Below, in pieces: positions 46,401 to 56,114 of a DNA stretch of 64,000 nucleotides. The notes beneath the pieces were generated by a model. It was not told where the DNA came from. It saw only the letters and a list, made by a program, of their open reading frames with translations, and did no database searches. The translations under genes and the position numbers were made by a program. The stretch lies in contig CM035408.1 of assembly GCA_020310875.1 (NCBI GenBank), forward strand, positions 142,783,407 through 142,847,406. Direction: 5' to 3'. Numbering within the stretch: the first letter of the stretch is position 1; every line of letters begins with the position of its first letter. The DNA comes from Ceratopteris richardii. Its lineage: Eukaryota; Streptophyta; Polypodiopsida; Polypodiales; Pteridaceae.

Positions 46401-49400
46401 GATGTGAAGGTTTTTAGTCTTCCATAGATCTTGGGTTTGGTTTGGTGTGATCCCATCTTTAGGTCCATGAGTAAGTATAGGGATCAACTTTTCTGCCCAT
46501 TGAGGACATACTTCCAGGTTAAAAAGGTACGTATCAGGCAGATCATCTGGTACTCCTATGGGTGGTTCTCCATGGGTCATTCGTGATAAGTGGTCTGCTC
46601 TTATGTGGGTATTTCCTTTCTTGACTACTACCTCAAAATCAAACTCCATTAGCAATAAAAACCATCGTACTAGTCTTCCTGTATTACAAGGCTTGTTGAC
46701 TAGGTACAATAGGGCTTGATGATCAATGAAGAATTTGAATTTGTTTGCCAACAGGTAATGTCTGAACTTTTTAACTGCATACACCATCCCTAGGCCTTCC
46801 CTCTCCGTGGTAGTATAATTGCGTTCTGCTTGATTTAATTGTCTATTAGCATAGGCTATAGGGTGGTCTAATTTTCCCGTATCAGCAGGTTGAGCTAAGA
46901 TGCAACCAATGGCAAACTTGGATGCATCCACATGAATGTGAAACGGCTTATTCCAGTTAGGGACTCGAAGGATTGGTGTTGAACTCAATCGCTTCTTTAA
47001 CTCATTAAAGGCTCTCTCACATTCTTCAGTCCAATTAAATAGAGTCAATAATGCATAAAGAGGTCTAGCAATTATGGCGTACATATGTATAAATCTTCGA
47101 TAGTATCCACAATGTCCCATAAATGCTTGAACTTCCTTAGCCGTCTTAGGTCTTGGTAAATCCAGAATTACTTTAATTTTGTCTTCATCAGTTGAGATTC
47201 CGTTTTTAGAGACAATATGTCCTAATATTTTCCCTTGTCTAACCATGAAGACACATTTTTCAGGGTTAAGACATACTCGATATTGTCGACATTTAGCAAA
47301 GATCTTTTCTAGCTCAGGGATGTGCTCCGATCGTATAGCTGAATAAGTACAAAGATCATCCACATATACCTCCATACTTTTTCTCAGAAATTCCTTGAAC
47401 ACATGACACATCAATCTTTGGAAAGTAGCTGGAGCATTCGTTAAACCAAAAGGCATGACTCTAAAGGCGTATACTCCCCATTCAGTTGCGAAAGCTGTTT
47501 TATGTTGGTCCTCAGGAGCAATGGCTACCTGATTATACCCTGAAAAGCCATCCAGAAAGCTATAAACTTCCTTCCCTGCTACTCTTTCCAAGAGATGATC
47601 TGTGATTGGTAAAGGGTAACTATCCCTTATGGTTGCGGCATTTACTTTCTTCAAATTGATGCACACTCTTAACTTTCCATTCTTTTTCGGTACAACCACC
47701 AAAGGTGACACCCATTCCGTGTGCTCAATTTCGTATATAAATCCAGCATATAGTAATTTGTCTATTTCTTCCTTTATTTTTGCTGAATACACATCATTGT
47801 AAGTATACGGTCTTTGTTTAGAAGGTTTGGCTTCGGATGTCATGGGAATTCTATGCGCACATATAGAAGGGTCGACTCCTTTCAAGTCCTTATAGGTCCA
47901 AGCAAAGACATCCCGATATTCTCTAATGAGACGAATTAACTCTTGTTCTTCCTCCAACAAAACATCCTGTCCTATAAAGGTACATCGTTCTTCTCCTTCT
48001 TCTACAGTTACTACTATCTTCTTGGTTTGTTCCTTATTATCATATGCTATTCCCGGCTGTGCTTCTCTTTTAGGCATTTGAATAGCGATTTTTCTCTCCT
48101 CCACTTCATATTTCTTGAAGTGAGCTGGTACCTCAAATTGGTCTTGTGGTCTGTTTTCTTCATCTTCTGTTTCTCTTTCAGGTTCTAATTCCCCCTTCTG
48201 TGTGAGTTCCTGGTGTTTTTCATTGGCTGTGATATTTATGTTGATGGTACTATTCCCTAGATCCCTTGGTTCGGGCTCCATTTCAATGCTCTCGTAGTCC
48301 TCCTTCCAGTCTTTCTCGATCACTTCACCTTCTTCTGCCTCCTGAAGGACTACTATATACAGGCTAACATCATAACCCTCCTCATCGATACATTCATTCA
48401 TGGTCACTACTTCTTCGTTTACACAGACATCGAGGGTCGCTAAAATTTCCATCCAACCGTGTGGTTCAAATTCTTCATCCGGAAATACTTGTGGCATGTA
48501 AGCTGGATCTTGTACAGATCTCGCCACTCCTTGTTTCTGTTGCCATCCTTTTCCTCTCTCCTCTTCCTTTTTTGCAGCTTGGCATATCCATAGATGAGTG
48601 TCCTCGTTCATCCAGGATTGGTCACTAGAACCTACGCTATGAATTGATTGATTGTCTTCCTCCTTATGAATTTGATTCCATTGTAGAGGTGGAACATCTT
48701 GATAAGTGTACGTATGTAGGTTAATTCTAGTGGTGGTTCCTTCATGTTGTAGGTATACCGCGTCTTTTCCCCAATCCTGTACAACCTTTAACTGTCTCAT
48801 GAAAGGCCTTCCCAGAATCATTTCATAATTGCTTGGCCTTTCGAAGTGACAAATTGCTAAAGTGTGTTCGAATTCCACTCCACACGTAGTGAAGACTACT
48901 CGCTCCAACAATCCTAAGGGTCTCTCCGTATGTCCATCTGCCATTTGTATTTTCATGCGTGTCGGTCTTAATGCTGGTTTTCCCCATTTCTCCCAAATTT
49001 CTTTGGTAGCAATACCTACTCCAGCTCCTGAATCTAATATGGCTTTGGTTGTATAACCCCTATAAGTGATTGGAAGGCAGGTATTTCCTTCATCTCCTTC
49101 ACTAAAGTCTCCTACTTTATCCACTGGGATTCTCACTGTGTTTACTTCGTCTGCTATTTCTTTCTTTTCCTCTTTGACCTCCCATTGATCGATTAATTTT
49201 TCCTTCAAATGTGGTTTTACCTTTAACAGTTCTTCGAATGTTAGGGTACAAGGGATTTTCACCTCTCTAAGGCGTTGTATGATCTCAGATGTTTGAACTG
49301 ATGGGTTCGTTTCTCGTTTCCTTATTGAGGGAATGCGATATAGTTCTGAATTGTGTTCGTACTCCCCTGTGTAATTGGGTAGTTCATTTACATCTTCTTC

Positions 49401-52400
49401 TCCTTGGTTACTTGCATCCATTGGTAAAATTTCTTCTGAATTTAGTTCAGGTATTGAACCCTCTATTTCATCTCCTGCTTCTAGTTCTTCAAAGGGTGGT
49501 TCAATTCCTTCCACTTTCTTCCATTTGTCCTCTTGAACTCGTTCCCATAGATCTTTAGTCCATTCTCCTTCTATCTTGGGAACTATGGATCCTTCCTTTC
49601 TCTCCATACCCCGTTCGTCATTCTGTGTTCTACTTACTTCAGGCTTTTCGTGAGTGTTTACACACTCTTGGAACTCTCCCTCAGAAATTCGGGTCTTGGG
49701 TAAAGGTGATGCAGGTTTTTCTAAGGTCTGTTGTGCAACTTCTATCAATTTTTTGCAGATCTCCAGTCTTTCCTTTTCTAAGTCGCCTCTTGGATATTCC
49801 CTCTCGTGTTGTTCTATGGAAGGTCCTGCTTTTACTCGTGCCTTGTATGCCTGAATCCACATGGCTAATTCTTCAGGCATAGGATCTGCTAAAACTGATC
49901 CAACCTCTTCTTTTTGATACTTTTCATTTTTAATTTCCTCTTCCCTCTTTGGTTCTTCCTTTGGTTTTTGTTTGTTTTCCTCCTTTTCCTTCTTTTGTAA
50001 TAACTTCTTTTCTTTTATCCTATCTCTTCGGTGCTTCCATCTTTGGGACCTTTTACTTGCAATACTTTTCTCCGGCTCTTCCGAGTCTTCAACTCTTTGA
50101 GGGGTGGGTGTGTTCATCTCCTTGTCACTTTGGTTGTTCTCCTCCGTTTTATCAGCGGTCTCTCTGGCTTTGGCTCTCGTTATTGCTTTCAATGGTACTG
50201 TGTACTCTTTATCACTCTCTGATGATTCAATTACTTCTATTACGTTGATTTGCACGTTAGATGTAACCTTGTTAGGGTTCTTGGGGCAGTCTCTGAAAAG
50301 GTGTTCCTTACCACAATCACTACAGTAGCCTTCCCAGACTCGTTGTGGTGGTGGTGGGTTTGTCAATGTACATTCTCTGATGTAGTGATCACCTCCACAT
50401 CTGTAACATGGTCCTCTGGGTACAGGCAGTCTGTTCATGGGTCGGGGTGGTATGGTTGCTCTAGGAGCTGTGTACATTAATGACACATAGTCCTGCTCAT
50501 ATCCGTATGAACTATCTGGTGCTTCCATGCCATAGGCATATGGTTCATATAGCTGTCCATATTCCATCATTGAGCTTTCATAATTAGGATATGTTCCTTG
50601 ACCAGGGTCATAAAACGAGTCATATGGTTCATTACTAGTCAAAGGTGTGGCTGGGACTATAGCTCTCTCTAGGTTTTCTTCAGGTTGAGCAATCTTGACT
50701 GGGACAACATTCTGAGGATGGGGCGGTTGTTGTCCTAGTACTGGCTGTGGTTGGGTGTATCCTTGATATGCATATGGTCGTGGCACTGGTGCTTGCGGCT
50801 GATAAGTAGGATATCTAACGGCTTCCCCTCCCTGATCTCTCTGAGGGTATCCATAAGGTCTCATGTATTGCTGTGCAGGTCTCGCTTGCCTATTGTAGGG
50901 ACAATTTTCTGTGCTGTGATTTGTGTATTTTTGTTCTATACTGCAAAATTGTAGAGGTCCTGGGACAGAGGGTCTATTATAACCATAAGCCGGTGGTGGG
51001 ACTACTCCCCTAGTACACAAGTGAGAAGGATGATTGCCTCCGCAATGCATACACCTTCTGAGCATGGGAACTCTCATTGGATTATTGGGGTAGTTCCTCT
51101 GTCCTTGAACGTTCAACTTTTTCGCTAACAGATCGGCTATTTCCTCTACATGATTTTTAGGAATTGATGTGTTACTGGCCGAATCTTCACTTTTCGAGCT
51201 TCCTTGAGGTATTTTCAGGTCCTCTGCTAGGTTATCTTCTAAATCTATGCATTCCTTCATGCATTCTTGCAAAGTCTGAACCCTTTTTACATACACCAAT
51301 GATCTCAAAGATCCGTTCAATAATCCTTCCAAAAATAATGATACCATTTTATTTTGTGTCGGTCTTTCTTCCACTGGGCATCTGTCTACATATTGTTTGA
51401 ATCTTCTTGCTGCCAATCTTACTGATTCGGTAGGGGCTTGCTTAAAGCTATGGATCAATGATGAAGAGTTGTTTTTGATTCCTGATTTAGTAAATTCCTC
51501 AATCATTTCTTGATAGACTTGCTCCATGTTTTGAAAATTATTAGGGTCCAATGGCTGAAACCACGCTAATGCCGTGTCTGACAATGTGAGACCAAAGGAC
51601 TCATATTGGATCAAAAAGTCTTCTACCTGTTCGGCTCTGATTACTTGTTTGAATTCAGCTATATGATTGTAAGGTTCACTAGAACCATTATAGTGATTTC
51701 TCATGCATTTGGCAACTTGAATTGGCCTTAGTCGTCTTCCTGCTTCGGGTGGTCTTGGCATCACTGGGAAAATGGGTCTTCCTATTGGTATGCCTGGTCC
51801 TCTTACTACCGGCGGTCTGACTGGAGCATGAGTTCCATGTCTCGGGTCAATAGTTGGTTGAGGTCGGTAATTAGGGTTATTTGCAGGCATAGCAAACTGT
51901 ACATGTGGTCTAACTGGTATTTGTGTTTGTTGTGTTTGTTGTGTTTGTTGCGTTTGGCCCGATTGTTGGTATGAATCATTATGGGATGTTCCAAGTGGAT
52001 GTCTTGAAGTAGTGGCTTGGTCCCTAGGGGGGAACACTGGAATATTCTGATACTTCAACTCAGCTCTTTCTGCTTCTGTTAAGGGCCAATATCTTCTCTG
52101 ATTCTTGTCCAGATATGTGATGATGGTGGAGAAATCAGGATCTTGCAACTCATAGATGGTGACTGGATTAGGAGCAGCTTCCCAAATAGAAGAATGTGCT
52201 CTAAGGAGATGCTCCATCCCATTGATCAAATATACATCCATTAAGGTGTCATCTTGGGGAATCAGATCTCCTCTCCATATTCTTGCAACTGTAGACCTTC
52301 CTCTAGGTGTAGTTACTTGCTCCTCATTTCCTCCTCCATTCAAGTTTGAAGCATTATTTTCTTCACCAATTTCATTAATGTTTTCTGGGTGTTCTGTGAC

Positions 52401-52772
52401 AACATATTGAATGTCTCTTTTGTCCATGTAGAATCCTCCTACGTACTTGACTGCTGGTCGAGGCACTATGTAAGCTTTTGAAGCTTTCCTTAACCTGGCC
52501 ACTGATCTGTTTAGACCATCCACATAAATAGGGATCTCATTCTGGTTGGTGTTCACATACTCCAAAGAGGTCCTGTACTCTCCCTCAATGATTGACATCA
52601 TGCCAATCATGGGCACAATGTTCTGCATGTCCTCTGAAGCCATGGGAATTTCTTCCTCCGACTCACTGGAGGTCTCTGAGTAATGTGAACGATTACTTGG
52701 CTCTGCCACACTACCTACAGAAGAGATTACACTTCTTCGGCTTCCTAGGGTTCTTCCGGATCTCAGGTTCAT
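43443..52772 (-). CDS. Element C Gag-Pol polyprotein, uninterrupted (about 3,109 aa)
   Basis: The likely start is the ATG at 52770-52772 (MNLRSGR), shared with A; the longer frame starts at GTG. Order with approximate residues: Gag core 360-520; CCHC CMHCGGNHPSHLC at about 570; variant CSIEQKYTNHSTENC at about 615; CCHC CYRCGGDHYIREC at about 790; CCHC CSDCGKEHLFRDC at about 820; protease 1 DSGAG at 1247, ILGRPF; RT with YVDD at 1803; RNase H about 1945-2065; H2C2 module 1 (H-x6-H-x30-C-x2-C), then module 2 with the same spacing; integrase Asp, Asp, Glu at about 2350, 2412 and 2449 (D35E); integrase tail; protease 2 DTGAA at 2721 with VVLGQDW; basic tail with IWIPK three times. All catalytic motifs look intact and there is no stop, so it may still encode active enzymes. 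Gag and Pol are one frame, with no frameshift signal. Confidence 0.96.
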   Translation of the reverse strand: MNLRSGRTLGSRRSVISSVGSVAEPSNRSHYSETSSESEEEIPMASEDMQNIVPMIGMMSIIEGEYRTSLEYVNTNQNEIPIYVDGLNRSVARLRKASKAYIVPRPAVKYVGGFYMDKRDIQYVVTEHPENINEIGEENNASNLNGGGNEEQVTTPRGRSTVARIWRGDLIPQDDTLMDVYLINGMEHLLRAHSSIWEAAPNPVTIYELQDPDFSTIITYLDKNQRRYWPLTEAERAELKYQNIPVFPPRDQATTSRHPLGTSHNDSYQQSGQTQQTQQTQQTQIPVRPHVQFAMPANNPNYRPQPTIDPRHGTHAPVRPPVVRGPGIPIGRPIFPVMPRPPEAGRRLRPIQVAKCMRNHYNGSSEPYNHIAEFKQVIRAEQVEDFLIQYESFGLTLSDTALAWFQPLDPNNFQNMEQVYQEMIEEFTKSGIKNNSSSLIHSFKQAPTESVRLAARRFKQYVDRCPVEERPTQNKMVSLFLEGLLNGSLRSLVYVKRVQTLQECMKECIDLEDNLAEDLKIPQGSSKSEDSASNTSIPKNHVEEIADLLAKKLNVQGQRNYPNNPMRVPMLRRCMHCGGNHPSHLCTRGVVPPPAYGYNRPSVPGPLQFCSIEQKYTNHSTENCPYNRQARPAQQYMRPYGYPQRDQGGEAVRYPTYQPQAPVPRPYAYQGYTQPQPVLGQQPPHPQNVVPVKIAQPEENLERAIVPATPLTSNEPYDSFYDPGQGTYPNYESSMMEYGQLYEPYAYGMEAPDSSYGYEQDYVSLMYTAPRATIPPRPMNRLPVPRGPCYRCGGDHYIRECTLTNPPPPQRVWEGYCSDCGKEHLFRDCPKNPNKVTSNVQINVIEVIESSESDKEYTVPLKAITRAKARETADKTEENNQSDKEMNTPTPQRVEDSEEPEKSIASKRSQRWKHRRDRIKEKKLLQKKEKEENKQKPKEEPKREEEIKNEKYQKEEVGSVLADPMPEELAMWIQAYKARVKAGPSIEQHEREYPRGDLEKERLEICKKLIEVAQQTLEKPASPLPKTRISEGEFQECVNTHEKPEVSRTQNDERGMERKEGSIVPKIEGEWTKDLWERVQEDKWKKVEGIEPPFEELEAGDEIEGSIPELNSEEILPMDASNQGEEDVNELPNYTGEYEHNSELYRIPSIRKRETNPSVQTSEIIQRLREVKIPCTLTFEELLKVKPHLKEKLIDQWEVKEEKKEIADEVNTVRIPVDKVGDFSEGDEGNTCLPITYRGYTTKAILDSGAGVGIATKEIWEKWGKPALRPTRMKIQMADGHTERPLGLLERVVFTTCGVEFEHTLAICHFERPSNYEMILGRPFMRQLKVVQDWGKDAVYLQHEGTTTRINLHTYTYQDVPPLQWNQIHKEEDNQSIHSVGSSDQSWMNEDTHLWICQAAKKEEERGKGWQQKQGVARSVQDPAYMPQVFPDEEFEPHGWMEILATLDVCVNEEVVTMNECIDEEGYDVSLYIVVLQEAEEGEVIEKDWKEDYESIEMEPEPRDLGNSTININITANEKHQELTQKGELEPERETEDEENRPQDQFEVPAHFKKYEVEERKIAIQMPKREAQPGIAYDNKEQTKKIVVTVEEGEERCTFIGQDVLLEEEQELIRLIREYRDVFAWTYKDLKGVDPSICAHRIPMTSEAKPSKQRPYTYNDVYSAKIKEEIDKLLYAGFIYEIEHTEWVSPLVVVPKKNGKLRVCINLKKVNAATIRDSYPLPITDHLLERVAGKEVYSFLDGFSGYNQVAIAPEDQHKTAFATEWGVYAFRVMPFGLTNAPATFQRLMCHVFKEFLRKSMEVYVDDLCTYSAIRSEHIPELEKIFAKCRQYRVCLNPEKCVFMVRQGKILGHIVSKNGISTDEDKIKVILDLPRPKTAKEVQAFMGHCGYYRRFIHMYAIIARPLYALLTLFNWTEECERAFNELKKRLSSTPILRVPNWNKPFHIHVDASKFAIGCILAQPADTGKLDHPIAYANRQLNQAERNYTTTEREGLGMVYAVKKFRHYLLANKFKFFIDHQALLYLVNKPCNTGRLVRWFLLLMEFDFEVVVKKGNTHIRADHLSRMTHGEPPIGVPDDLPDTYLFNLEVCPQWAEKLIPILTHGPKDGITPNQTQDLWKTKNLHIIAGSLYHQDKSGLLMRCVEEEEQEMWLQKAHINQWKTHLNANGTWQTLKRFGIYWPTMQRDAHNYVSTCQTCQEQIPDENSTLCYSTIAPRWSMPLVKFLKTQQYPDGATSVRKRALEEHSKDYAIVGKQLFKRGKDNQLRMCIHEEEYLSVLEMAHTGAAGGHFSADKTAKMILFAGMWWPTLHQDAATYVQRCDTCQRTKYPIRRDEMPLRPMMSARAFTKWGIDFIGPISPPAKGSHAEYIIVATDYLTKWVEAKATKKNDARTTAKFLFENIFTRFGLPIEIVSDRGTHFVNEVIEALLNEFLVIHKKSAPYHPQANGQAESSNKILCTVLTKIVNHGRSDWDKQLHHALWAFRVAYKTAIGTTPFNLVYGQNAILPIDFLIPTLRVATTYEWTGHELSAQLDQIEKLHETRLQAVAGIYAAKRRQKAYFDAHIKDKNLKEGDLVLVYTLKQHAKKLQKRGYGPLIINRISTSGAINLATLDGDILPNYISGCRVKKYLEPLTEETMSRIIKGKNRCIEEERIREEARQEALERIKKRKEWMRERDERYQRGEELIPMANFRATQNQGSQRTQPYLNLGAGKTEYHLVNALIDTGAAVSCIKLSLTQKLKETIRPSMAQLIGIGGTITQCIGEITLPLHLGNNTMEQKLLVCYDQDLLEEVVLGQDWIYEYEVTIQLALGYISARIGHREVFSLLDERPIKSVSMEQTVHSNAQSPECTITSTIETPSSSTIWVDTVNSACTPCSSLASHESVNLSQTRLTEAPCISETSPLSNSKSVPIKIYPIPYSNQAWIKKDQVQEYLRRQKHNRHQNNQSDRKTNQSEQRSHQRTATIWIPKKVVAAQQDRSQIWIPKSCATKKPNRNDRPQLKKNTYDPQAKQTQKKSYWRKKESLMETQTNPRFTNQIKQTYNKKTRATCSGSGQHTTRPGPRKQIWIPKDKTNSLHQQTTSNCTHMELSIPKVCMIGPHYKAKHSAHPSSISG

Positions 52773-54348
52773 CCACTTCACAGCTTAGGTCAGTCCTTTC
52801 TACCCTCCTAGCCTCTGAGATTCTTCACCAAAGGTCAGGGTTTCTAGAAGACTTTGGCAAGGAAAGGACTGAAAAAGGATTTCTTCCAAATCACGATACT
52901 TGACTCCCAAGGGCTAAAACGATCTTTGATCTGAAACGATACACGATATTGATCAGATATCGCGATCTCTGAGAACCAGACGATACACGATATCTCATAA
53001 AACGATACCTCAGAAACGATCTCTCGCAGACGATCGCTGATAAAACGATACACGATACTTGTTAGGTATCGCGATCGCCAAACCAAAGGATCTCTGGGCC
53101 AAACGATACCCGATATTTGATGAAAACGATACACGATATTTGGTGAGTATCGTGATCTCTGAGAAGCGATACGCGATACTTGACCCAAACGATACTCGAT
53201 ACTTGAGATCCACGATACACGATCTCTGAACTGAAACGATCGACGATACACGATATTTGGTAAGTATCGCGATCTCTGAGACGCGATACACGATACTTGA
53301 CCCAAACGATACTTCACCAACGATCGCCGATACTTGATCAAAACGATACTTCAAAGAAACGATACTTGGCACACACGATACACGATACTTCGGCTAGCAA
53401 GTGATACACGATACTTCGGCTCAGACGATACTTGATCTCTCGCAAACGATCGCTAGGAAAACGATACACGATACTTGTTAGGTATCGCGATCTTTGACCA
53501 AACGATACTTCTCAAGTATCGTGACCGGCACGAAACGATACACAATCTACGATACACGATAGACGATCGCTGGCAAAACGATCTCTGACCAAGTATCGCG
53601 ATCGGTATGAAACGATACACGATCGATGGGAAATATCGCGATACTCGACCACAGGAGCAAAACGATACTTGATAAGTATCGCGATACTCAACCGCGGGAG
53701 CAAAACGATACTTGACCCTTAGACAAATTTTGAAAGATGTTTTTGAAGTTTTGTTTTGATGCCCTTGACCTCCTATCTCCTCTCTCCTCTCCTTACTCTC
53801 TGTATCAAACAAAACACCTCTTTTACCCCTTGAAAATCTCAGACGATACTTGACGCAGATCGTTTTACACTGATAAGGAAATATTTGAGTGATCAAAAAG
53901 ATTTAGCTACTGAGTGGCTCACCTTTGATGCTCTTTCTCACTCTTCTAACACCTTTTCTAGCTCAAAGACACTCCACCAGCTCAGAAACGATACTCGGCA
54001 GCTCGCGATACTTGACAGCTCCTCCACGATACTTGCTCAGAAACAAGTAACTTGCAAAATGAATTTTTTTGGCTTTTATAGTTGGGATTTTCTTGCTTAC
54101 AAAAAGGAAACTTTTCTGAACAAAACTAAACTCTACCCTAATGACTTGGTCTATTCTCTAACTACTCCTACTCTACTCCTTCCACTCACTTCCCTAAACT
54201 AACAACTCACTACACACACTCCAAGAATGAGAAGTAGCAAGTGCGGCTGAAAATGACTTACCAAAGAAGAGAAAATTTCCACTCCTCCACGTACTTCAAT
54301 GCAAAAAAGCTACTTACCATCACACGAATGCCTCGGTTGATTCGTCAC
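52773..54348 (-). other. Element C untranslated leader with ACGATACT minisatellite
   Basis: About 1.6 kb lies between the primer site and Gag. From about 52912 to 53720, and again near 53840 and 53985-54040, it is made of degenerate units such as aaacgatacacgatacttg and agtatcgcgatctctgag. Seven perfect ATCGCGAT palindromes are present by eye. Frames such as 52844-53341 and 53453-53896 encode only repeat-derived YRVSF-type peptides and are not genes. The rest (54045-54330) shows nothing recognised. Confidence 0.9.
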
Positions 54349-54366
54349 TCCCCGGCAACGGCGCCA
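54349..54366 (-). other. Primer-binding site for tRNA-Asp (element C)
   Basis: The plus strand reads tccccggcaacggcgcca, 7 bases from the 5' LTR. It is the same 18-base core as in element A, but the match stops there while A's extends further. Confidence 0.9.
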
Positions 54367-54373
54367 AAAAGTG

Positions 54374-55267
54374 TGTTGACCTAAGCATCATCTTAGGGAC
54401 TTGCGGAGAAAGAGACTATACCTCAATCCCCTCACAAGTGCATATAGTGGGGATACACGCTTTTAATTATCAATCCAAAGAGTATACAAACCTAACCGAG
54501 TGTATGAGGACATGCAATCAAGCGATGGTCAATGCAAATGAACTTCTCAAAGAGTACAATCAAGGTAAATACTTATCCAAACAAGCTTCAACTGTCGGTT
54601 ATGGCGAAACGATACTTGGTGCAGCAGCCGTCAGTATTTTGGACTTTTCTCCTAGCTCCAAGCTCCAAATATAGCGAATAGCATATGCGTTTCGAAGCTC
54701 TCGAGAAGACGCATCCAATGGCAGTGGTTTCACTCAATTCTGACGCTCCTACTTCAAGTTATGGTCAAAATACTGAGTCGCGGAAACACTTTCCTACACT
54801 TCAGCACTTCCTACACGTCGCACACACCTTACCTACAGCAAACAACAGCTCTCATGGATAGACAACACTCACAAGCACTCTTTCCAAGCAATACACATGC
54901 ATACAAGCTCACGAAGAAGAAGATAAGGAGTGAAGAAGACACAAATTCGAATTTCTGTGCTCTCTATTCTCACAATGGCAAAAAGTTCTTTACAAAGAGT
55001 CACATTTGACTTATATACTAGTGCCCTAAAAATGGTCCTTTCACACAAGAGACTGGCACTTTATTCACTAAAAGACTAATTTCCTACTATTTTACATGGG
55101 TAAGCTTCTAATCTTCTATGGGGATGCATCTAGAGGACTCCTCTAGTGCCTTTACAACGGAAAATATATTACAAGAATGATTATGATACAAAAATATGAT
55201 GTCCAAATCGGAAAAATTTTGGGACCCGTCTTTTTCTCTGCTTTGTGCTTTCTTTAGCTCTGCAACA
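54374..55267 (-). repeat. Element C 5' LTR (894 bp)
   Basis: Partner of 38225-39118. The promoter copy used for element C RNA is here, with a TATA-like TATATAAG (minus strand) at 55010-55017. Confidence 0.97.
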
Positions 55268-55272
55268 ATGTA
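55268..55272. repeat. Target-site duplication ATGTA of element C (right)
   Basis: It matches 38220-38224. Element D Gag resumes here. Confidence 0.95.
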
Positions 55273-55386
55273 CTTCCAGTAGCCTTTTCCCATCAAGAAA
55301 TTCATCATTCTGAATCTCCAAGCATGGAATTTGTTCTTATCCAACTTATCACTCATAAGCTGACTCATTCCATCTGCGTTTGCCAT
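55273..55386 (-). pseudogene. Element D Gag N-terminus
   Basis: From the ATG at 55386 it encodes MANADGMSQ and then KNKFHAWRFRMMNFLMGKGY, typical of the start of copia Gag. The frame is then cut by element C and would continue at 38219. The open frame running on into the element C LTR is an artefact. Confidence 0.9.
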
Positions 55387-55718
55387 TTCTACAGCAATTC
55401 ACAACACTACAAAATACTACAAGCAGCACTTCTACTTGAGCACTGTTGCACTATGACATGATAATTCGATCTAAGAAAAACATAGTTTTTGTGTATCAAC
55501 AGTACACAAAATCTCTTGAAATTCTGGATCTAGAATATATGAGTGTTGCCGAACACAATGCAAGTTACAGTTTTTGAAACTGATCTGGTTTTTATGTGGG
55601 CCCCACCTTGCGGGCTCGAAATGGAGCTCGAGTTGGCATTTGTGAATTGCGTTTTCTCCATGCCTTGCTACGTACTCTTCACCATTGCCTTCTCCACGAG
55701 CTCTCTACAAGCACGCTG

Positions 55719-55730
55719 GCTCTGATACCA
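55719..55730 (-). other. Primer-binding site for initiator tRNA-Met (element D)
   Basis: The plus strand reads gctctgatacca directly next to the LTR. The minus strand TGGTATCAGAGC is the standard plant copia primer site. Confidence 0.92.
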
Positions 55731-56109
55731 TGTCACGAGGAAGGAGATAAGGAAGAGAGCTCACACACACACTCTCACTCTCAAGGAGAAGCACACACAC
55801 ATAGATTGAGGCAAGGAAGAATGATCTTCTTCTTCTTCTATCACATAAAAAGGAATGTACAAGAATGACCTAAAAACAAGAATACATCAAGTGCAATATA
55901 TAAAGATTAGTACATAAGGAAAAACCTAATGTCCGCAAATGAGTGAGCTGGCAAGGAACAAATGTGCCATCACTCCCAGTAGATAAATATAATAAAGCTC
56001 AATGAAGTATCCTTGAGATATACTGGCGTGACCACTATACATGTCAGAGAAACGAAAAACTAGTACGTGTCATCCTAGATCATCACATGTTGAGCTTGAT
56101 ATCTCAACA
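55731..56109 (-). repeat. Element D 5' LTR (379 bp)
   Basis: Partner of 34471-34851. CA repeats are shorter than in the left copy. Confidence 0.93.
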
Positions 56110-56114
56110 CAAAA
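56110..56114. repeat. Target-site duplication CAAAA of element D (right)
   Basis: It matches 34466-34470. Confidence 0.88.

Larger units (their letters stand above)
38225..55267 (-). mobile_element. Element C: complete 17,043-bp giant Ty3/gypsy retrotransposon
   Basis: It is flanked by ATGTA duplications with 894-bp LTRs (about 7 differences by eye). It has the same order as element A: 5' LTR, tRNA-Asp site, repetitive leader, Gag-Pol, ORF3, hairpin, polypurine tract, 3' LTR. LTR, leader and ORF3 sequences are strongly diverged from A, while the Pol core aligns throughout. It is a second family of the same lineage. Confidence 0.97.
55387..56109 (-). mobile_element. Element D, right part: leader and 5' LTR
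   Basis: This is the 5' end of element D. The leader of about 330 bp (55387-55718) has no recognised feature. The primer site and the 5' LTR follow to the right. Confidence 0.9.

Noticed and set aside
52844..53896. Minus-strand frames of 120-165 codons with YRVSF/RSRYL repeats
   Set aside because: They derive from the element C leader repeats and have no ATG context, domain or conservation with element A.
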